The notes under the pieces are model-generated. The model was not told where the DNA came from. It made no database searches and saw only the letters and a program-made list of their open reading frames with translations. Positions 60,627 through 64,000 of a stretch of DNA of 64,000 bases are shown here, piece by piece. Source of the DNA: JAZDFC01 sp043808235 (GTDB lineage Bacteria; Bacteroidota; Ignavibacteria; Ignavibacteriales; Melioribacteraceae); the NCBI GenBank assembly GCA_043808235.1, contig JAZDFC010000091.1:20552-84551 (forward strand), given 5' to 3'. The position numbers and the translations under genes were made by a program. Position 1 is the stretch's first letter, and every line of letters starts with the position of its first letter.

Positions 60627-63600
60627 ATGCTAAATTTAAAGCGCTACTGGTTGTTCTTTTCTATCCCGAGCATATTAATTGCCCAATCCACAGATATTAA
60701 ATTCGAGCATTACTCGATTGATGAAGGTCTTTCACAAACACAGGTTAATTGCATTATCCAGGACAAAGAAGGCTTTCTATGGATATGCACTTTTGACGGT
60801 TTAAACAAATTCGATGGGTATAACTTTACTGTTTATTACCACGATCCATTCGATAGTAATTCTATCTCGAGTAATGATATTAATTGTATATATGAAGACA
60901 AAAAGGGAGTCTTATGGATTGGAACGTATGATAATGGTGTCGACATTCTTGATAAGACGACAAATAAATTTAGGCATCTAAATTATAGCTTGGGAAATTC
61001 CGATGATTTAAACTATAAAAATATTTGGACTATTAACGAAGATAATGACGGAATTATATGGATGGGGACTCAGGGAGGCGGACTTATTAAATATGATAGA
61101 TACAAAAATAAATTTATGCATTTCAAAAACGATTCCAATGATCCGTATAGTTTAAGTGATAATACGGTTTATGCGATTATAGAGGACCAGCAGCAAACGC
61201 TTTGGATTGGAACAAAAGACGGTCTGAACATTCTTGATAGAGCAACCAATAAGTTTTTTAATTACAAGAATGATAAAGGATTATTTCTTCAACAAAGAGA
61301 AAACTATATCTCAATCTTATATTTAGATAAACAAAATAATTTGTGGGTAGGAGCTAATCATTACCTTGCCAGATTTGATAGATTAAAGAATAAATTTCAA
61401 AATTTCGATATTACTTTCAAAGGAGATACGGATGCACAGGGGTATCGGTTCTGGTCGATTTTCAAAGATATCTCAGGAACTCTTTGGATGGGAACAACAC
61501 GCGGATTACAAAAATTTGATGAGAAACAAAATCAATTTTCATTTTATTGTAACAATCCGTCTGACCCGCATAGTTTATCCAATAATTATGTTTGGACCGG
61601 GATTCAGGATTTCAGCGGTAATATTTGGATAGGAACAGATATTGGCATAAATAAATTTAATCTTGAGAATACTAAATTTCTGCAAGTTGGAGGTAAGAAA
61701 ATGGGCGGACCTCTTGAGAGATTAACATATGTTTGGGCAATTTACGAGGACAACAAAGGCATCATTTGGATTGGAACCGAAACCGGGCTTTTCAGATGGA
61801 ACAGAAAGACTAACGAATGCATAGAATATAATCATTCTCCTAAGGATAAAAATTCAATTTGCAACAATCTTATATATTCTATCGCCGGAGATTCGAAGGA
61901 CAATATATGGATTGCTACTGTTAACGGATTAGATAGATACGACTATAATGGTGACAAATTTTTTCACTACACCGACACTCCGGGATGGAAGAAATATATT
62001 GCGGACAATGTAATCTATAAAATCTTTATCGATCACAAAGGAATAGTTTGGTTTGGTGTAGGTAAAGTTGGATTAGTCCAATATAATCCGGAGACACAGA
62101 AATTTTCCAATTTTAATAGCAACTCTATTGTTGAGAATAACAAATATTTGGCAACAGCAATTAGATTTTTTGAAGATAGTGAGCACAATGTTTGGATTAG
62201 TTCTGAAAATGGACTGATAAAATATATTCGCGATAACAATAAATTCATAGCATACAGACACGATCCCTATAATCCAAATACAATTAGTAGTAACAAAATT
62301 ATGTCTATCTTCGAAGATCATGCGGGGAATATGTGGATAGGAACCGACGGGAATGGTCTTAATTATTTTGATAAGAACAAGCAAATTTTCAAATGTTATT
62401 TAAGGAGAGACGGTTTTCCTTCCAATACAATTTACGGTATTCTTGAAGATGCTAAGGGTAATCTTTGGTTGAGTTCCAATAACGGATTATCAAAATATAA
62501 TCCCGACAATATGAGCATCACAAATTTTGATGTGTCCGATGGATTGCAGAGTAAAGAATTCAATGCCGGTGCGTACTTTAAAAACAATAAAGGAGAAATG
62601 TTTTTTGGCGGTATAAACGGAATGAATGTATTTCATCCGGATAGTATAAAATATAACACTCATATACCCCAAGTAGTAATTACGGAAATCAAAATAATGA
62701 ATAAACAAATACCGGAAGCCTCGATATTAAGTGCCGGTATTCTGGAAGTATCCTACTCCCAAAATTTCATTTCTTTCCAGTTTGCAGCGCTCGATTTCAC
62801 AAGTCCTAATAAAAATCAGTACAAGTATAAAATGGAAGGATTTGATAAAGAATGGATCTACGCCGGAAGCAAACGATTTGTCGATTATACTAATCTTGAT
62901 CCGGGAGAATATACATTTAAAGTCATTGCTTCAAACAATGACGGCGTCTGGAATAGAACCGGAACTTCACTTTCAATAATTGTACATCCGCCTTATTGGA
63001 TGACCTGGTGGTTCCGATTTTTGGCGATTGGATTTCTTGGTTTGATTGCCGCTTATGCATATCAAAGACGAATTAATAATTTGAAAAAAGGAACGATAGC
63101 CCAGCAAAAATTTTCTCAACAATTAATTGACTCGCAGGAAAATGAAAGAAAGCGAATGGCATCCGAACTGCATGACGGACTTGGACAAAATCTGCTCATC
63201 ATCAACAACCGGGCAAAAATGGCGTTAAAAAAACCCGACTTTGATACAGCTAAAACACAGATTGAATCAATTTCCGAAATTGCGCTCGAATCAATTAATG
63301 ATGTGAGAAAAATTGCTTACAATTTGCATCCATATCATTTGGATGAACTGGGTTTGACAAAAACCATTCAATCGATTATTGGCAAATCGTTTGAAACTAC
63401 CGACATTAGAATCTCCCAATCCGTAGATTTTATCGACAGCATTTTCAAACCGGAAGCGGAAATAAATATTTTCAGAATTATCCAGGAAGGAATAAACAAT
63501 ATTATTAAACATTCAGCGGCAAAAAATGCCATCATTACTATTATCAACGAAGATGAGCAGATTAAAATAAAATTAATTGATGACGGTAACGGGATGAGTA

Positions 63601-63761
63601 AGGAATTTATCGGCAACTGTTTAAAAAGCAGTGTTGGATTTGGATTAAAAGGAATGTACGAAAGGGCGCGATTATTAAGTGGAAATTTACAGATAGGTTC
63701 AGGCGAAGAAAAAGGCACAACATTATTAATCACCATTCCCAAGGTATGGAAAGATGAATGA
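60627..63761 (+). CDS. regulator-propeller sensor histidine kinase (HisKA_3 type)
   Basis: The 1044-residue protein has a signal peptide, then about fourteen two-component regulator-propeller repeats with the motif (G)(I/L)(I/L)W(I/M)GT..G(L/G), forming two seven-bladed propellers. A Y_Y_Y beta domain follows (KYKMEGFDKEWIYAGSKR), one membrane helix near residues 797-815, a HisKA_3 dimer helix with the phospho-acceptor His in SELHDGLGQNLL (about residue 849), and an ATPase domain (DDGNGMS, GFGLKGMYERA). It should read an external, possibly carbohydrate-type, signal and phosphorylate the NarL-type regulator whose gene overlaps it by 8 bp. Confidence 0.95.
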   Translation: MLNLKRYWLFFSIPSILIAQSTDIKFEHYSIDEGLSQTQVNCIIQDKEGFLWICTFDGLNKFDGYNFTVYYHDPFDSNSISSNDINCIYEDKKGVLWIGTYDNGVDILDKTTNKFRHLNYSLGNSDDLNYKNIWTINEDNDGIIWMGTQGGGLIKYDRYKNKFMHFKNDSNDPYSLSDNTVYAIIEDQQQTLWIGTKDGLNILDRATNKFFNYKNDKGLFLQQRENYISILYLDKQNNLWVGANHYLARFDRLKNKFQNFDITFKGDTDAQGYRFWSIFKDISGTLWMGTTRGLQKFDEKQNQFSFYCNNPSDPHSLSNNYVWTGIQDFSGNIWIGTDIGINKFNLENTKFLQVGGKKMGGPLERLTYVWAIYEDNKGIIWIGTETGLFRWNRKTNECIEYNHSPKDKNSICNNLIYSIAGDSKDNIWIATVNGLDRYDYNGDKFFHYTDTPGWKKYIADNVIYKIFIDHKGIVWFGVGKVGLVQYNPETQKFSNFNSNSIVENNKYLATAIRFFEDSEHNVWISSENGLIKYIRDNNKFIAYRHDPYNPNTISSNKIMSIFEDHAGNMWIGTDGNGLNYFDKNKQIFKCYLRRDGFPSNTIYGILEDAKGNLWLSSNNGLSKYNPDNMSITNFDVSDGLQSKEFNAGAYFKNNKGEMFFGGINGMNVFHPDSIKYNTHIPQVVITEIKIMNKQIPEASILSAGILEVSYSQNFISFQFAALDFTSPNKNQYKYKMEGFDKEWIYAGSKRFVDYTNLDPGEYTFKVIASNNDGVWNRTGTSLSIIVHPPYWMTWWFRFLAIGFLGLIAAYAYQRRINNLKKGTIAQQKFSQQLIDSQENERKRMASELHDGLGQNLLIINNRAKMALKKPDFDTAKTQIESISEIALESINDVRKIAYNLHPYHLDELGLTKTIQSIIGKSFETTDIRISQSVDFIDSIFKPEAEINIFRIIQEGINNIIKHSAAKNAIITIINEDEQIKIKLIDDGNGMSKEFIGNCLKSSVGFGLKGMYERARLLSGNLQIGSGEEKGTTLLITIPKVWKDE

Positions 63762-64000
63762 AATTAAACTTACCATTGCTGATGACCACCCCATTTTCCT
63801 GAAAGGATTACTCGATGTAATAAGCGAGGATAATTCATTGGATATTATATCCTCCGCTACAGATGGAGAGCAAGTTCTGAGTCAAATACTTACTTCCCAA
63901 CCTGCTATCGCCATTCTCGATATAAACATGCCCGGGTTAACCGGGTTTGAAGTTGTGAAAAAGCTTTGCGAAAAAAAATCCGCAACGAAAATAATTTTTT
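63754..64000 (+). CDS. NarL/LuxR-family response regulator (3' truncated by window edge)
   Basis: The ATG at 63754 overlaps the kinase end by 8 bp. The visible 82 residues are a receiver domain: acidic pair in IADDHPIFLKGLL and phospho-acceptor Asp in AILDINMPGLTGFEV. The start IKLTIADDHP is typical of the NarL group, which pairs with HisKA_3 kinases. The DNA-binding part lies outside the window. Confidence 0.9.
   Translation, partial: MNEIKLTIADDHPIFLKGLLDVISEDNSLDIISSATDGEQVLSQILTSQPAIAILDINMPGLTGFEVVKKLCEKKSATKIIF

Noticed and set aside
1..64000. tRNA or rRNA genes
   Set aside because: No cloverleaf with a T-loop GGTTC-type motif and no rRNA core sequence was recognised by eye; a tRNAscan run would settle it.

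Overview
The window is an AT-rich bacterial chromosome segment, most likely from the Ignavibacteria / Chlorobi side of the Bacteroidota. The main evidence is the repeated C-terminal sorting domain with its FPNPFNP motif, a VYDILGR strand and a GVYFYKL-type end (type IX secretion style). It appears at 9377-10660, 18301-21258 and 22872-24497, with a variant at 7459-8382. Supporting evidence is the many exported proteins of unknown function, a two-component regulator-propeller kinase, DUF4905 and DUF3078 proteins, and a long-form IspH. No rRNA, tRNA or CRISPR was recognised. The gene at the left edge and the gene at the right edge are both cut by the window.

Layout. 3-3833: signalling cluster (Cache/HAMP/GAF histidine kinase, receiver protein, receiver-PP2C phosphatase, STAS protein). 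4375-7110: M16 peptidase. 7459-15014: six genes on the minus strand in which a lipoprotein, a sigma-54 activator and a PEGA-tailed Ser/Thr kinase stand almost end to end, followed by secreted kelch, small-membrane and sorting-domain proteins. 15213-17878: GNAT acetyltransferase, DUF84 NTPase and an esterase with an added C-terminal domain. 18150-24497: secreted and lipoprotein genes with two broken sorting-domain remnants. 24570-41196: mainly housekeeping (aquaporin, GroES-like, Yip1, tryptophanase, AmmeMemo A/B, IspH, UvrB, RluE-like, dGTPase), with small toxin-antitoxin pairs and one GxxExxY gene framed by two 106-bp structured repeats.

41249-46973 is the most unusual stretch. It starts with a ParE/Phd pair, then holds four Rhs tip fragments in a row without any large Rhs N-terminal part. 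Two carry intact tip plus immunity-candidate pairs (one Imm8-like), one carries a decayed toxin with an intact lipoprotein downstream, and one is only a stub. Each is preceded by a short GTTCTTTGAA-like motif. The array is flanked by two diverged, same-strand copies of an unknown gene, one cut at its 5' end and one altered at its 3' end.

47413-55865 holds an RluA-type synthase, a GH5 glycosidase, an AbiE toxin-antitoxin pair, the tail of a lost GH51 arabinofuranosidase, a duplicated-domain lipoprotein, an AlkD-like protein and a MerR/GyrI-like regulatory pair. 56038-58386 encodes a soluble chemoreceptor whose sensor part is an [FeFe]-hydrogenase-like domain. The window closes with alanine racemase, an exported unknown protein, and a regulator-propeller histidine kinase overlapping its NarL-type response regulator.
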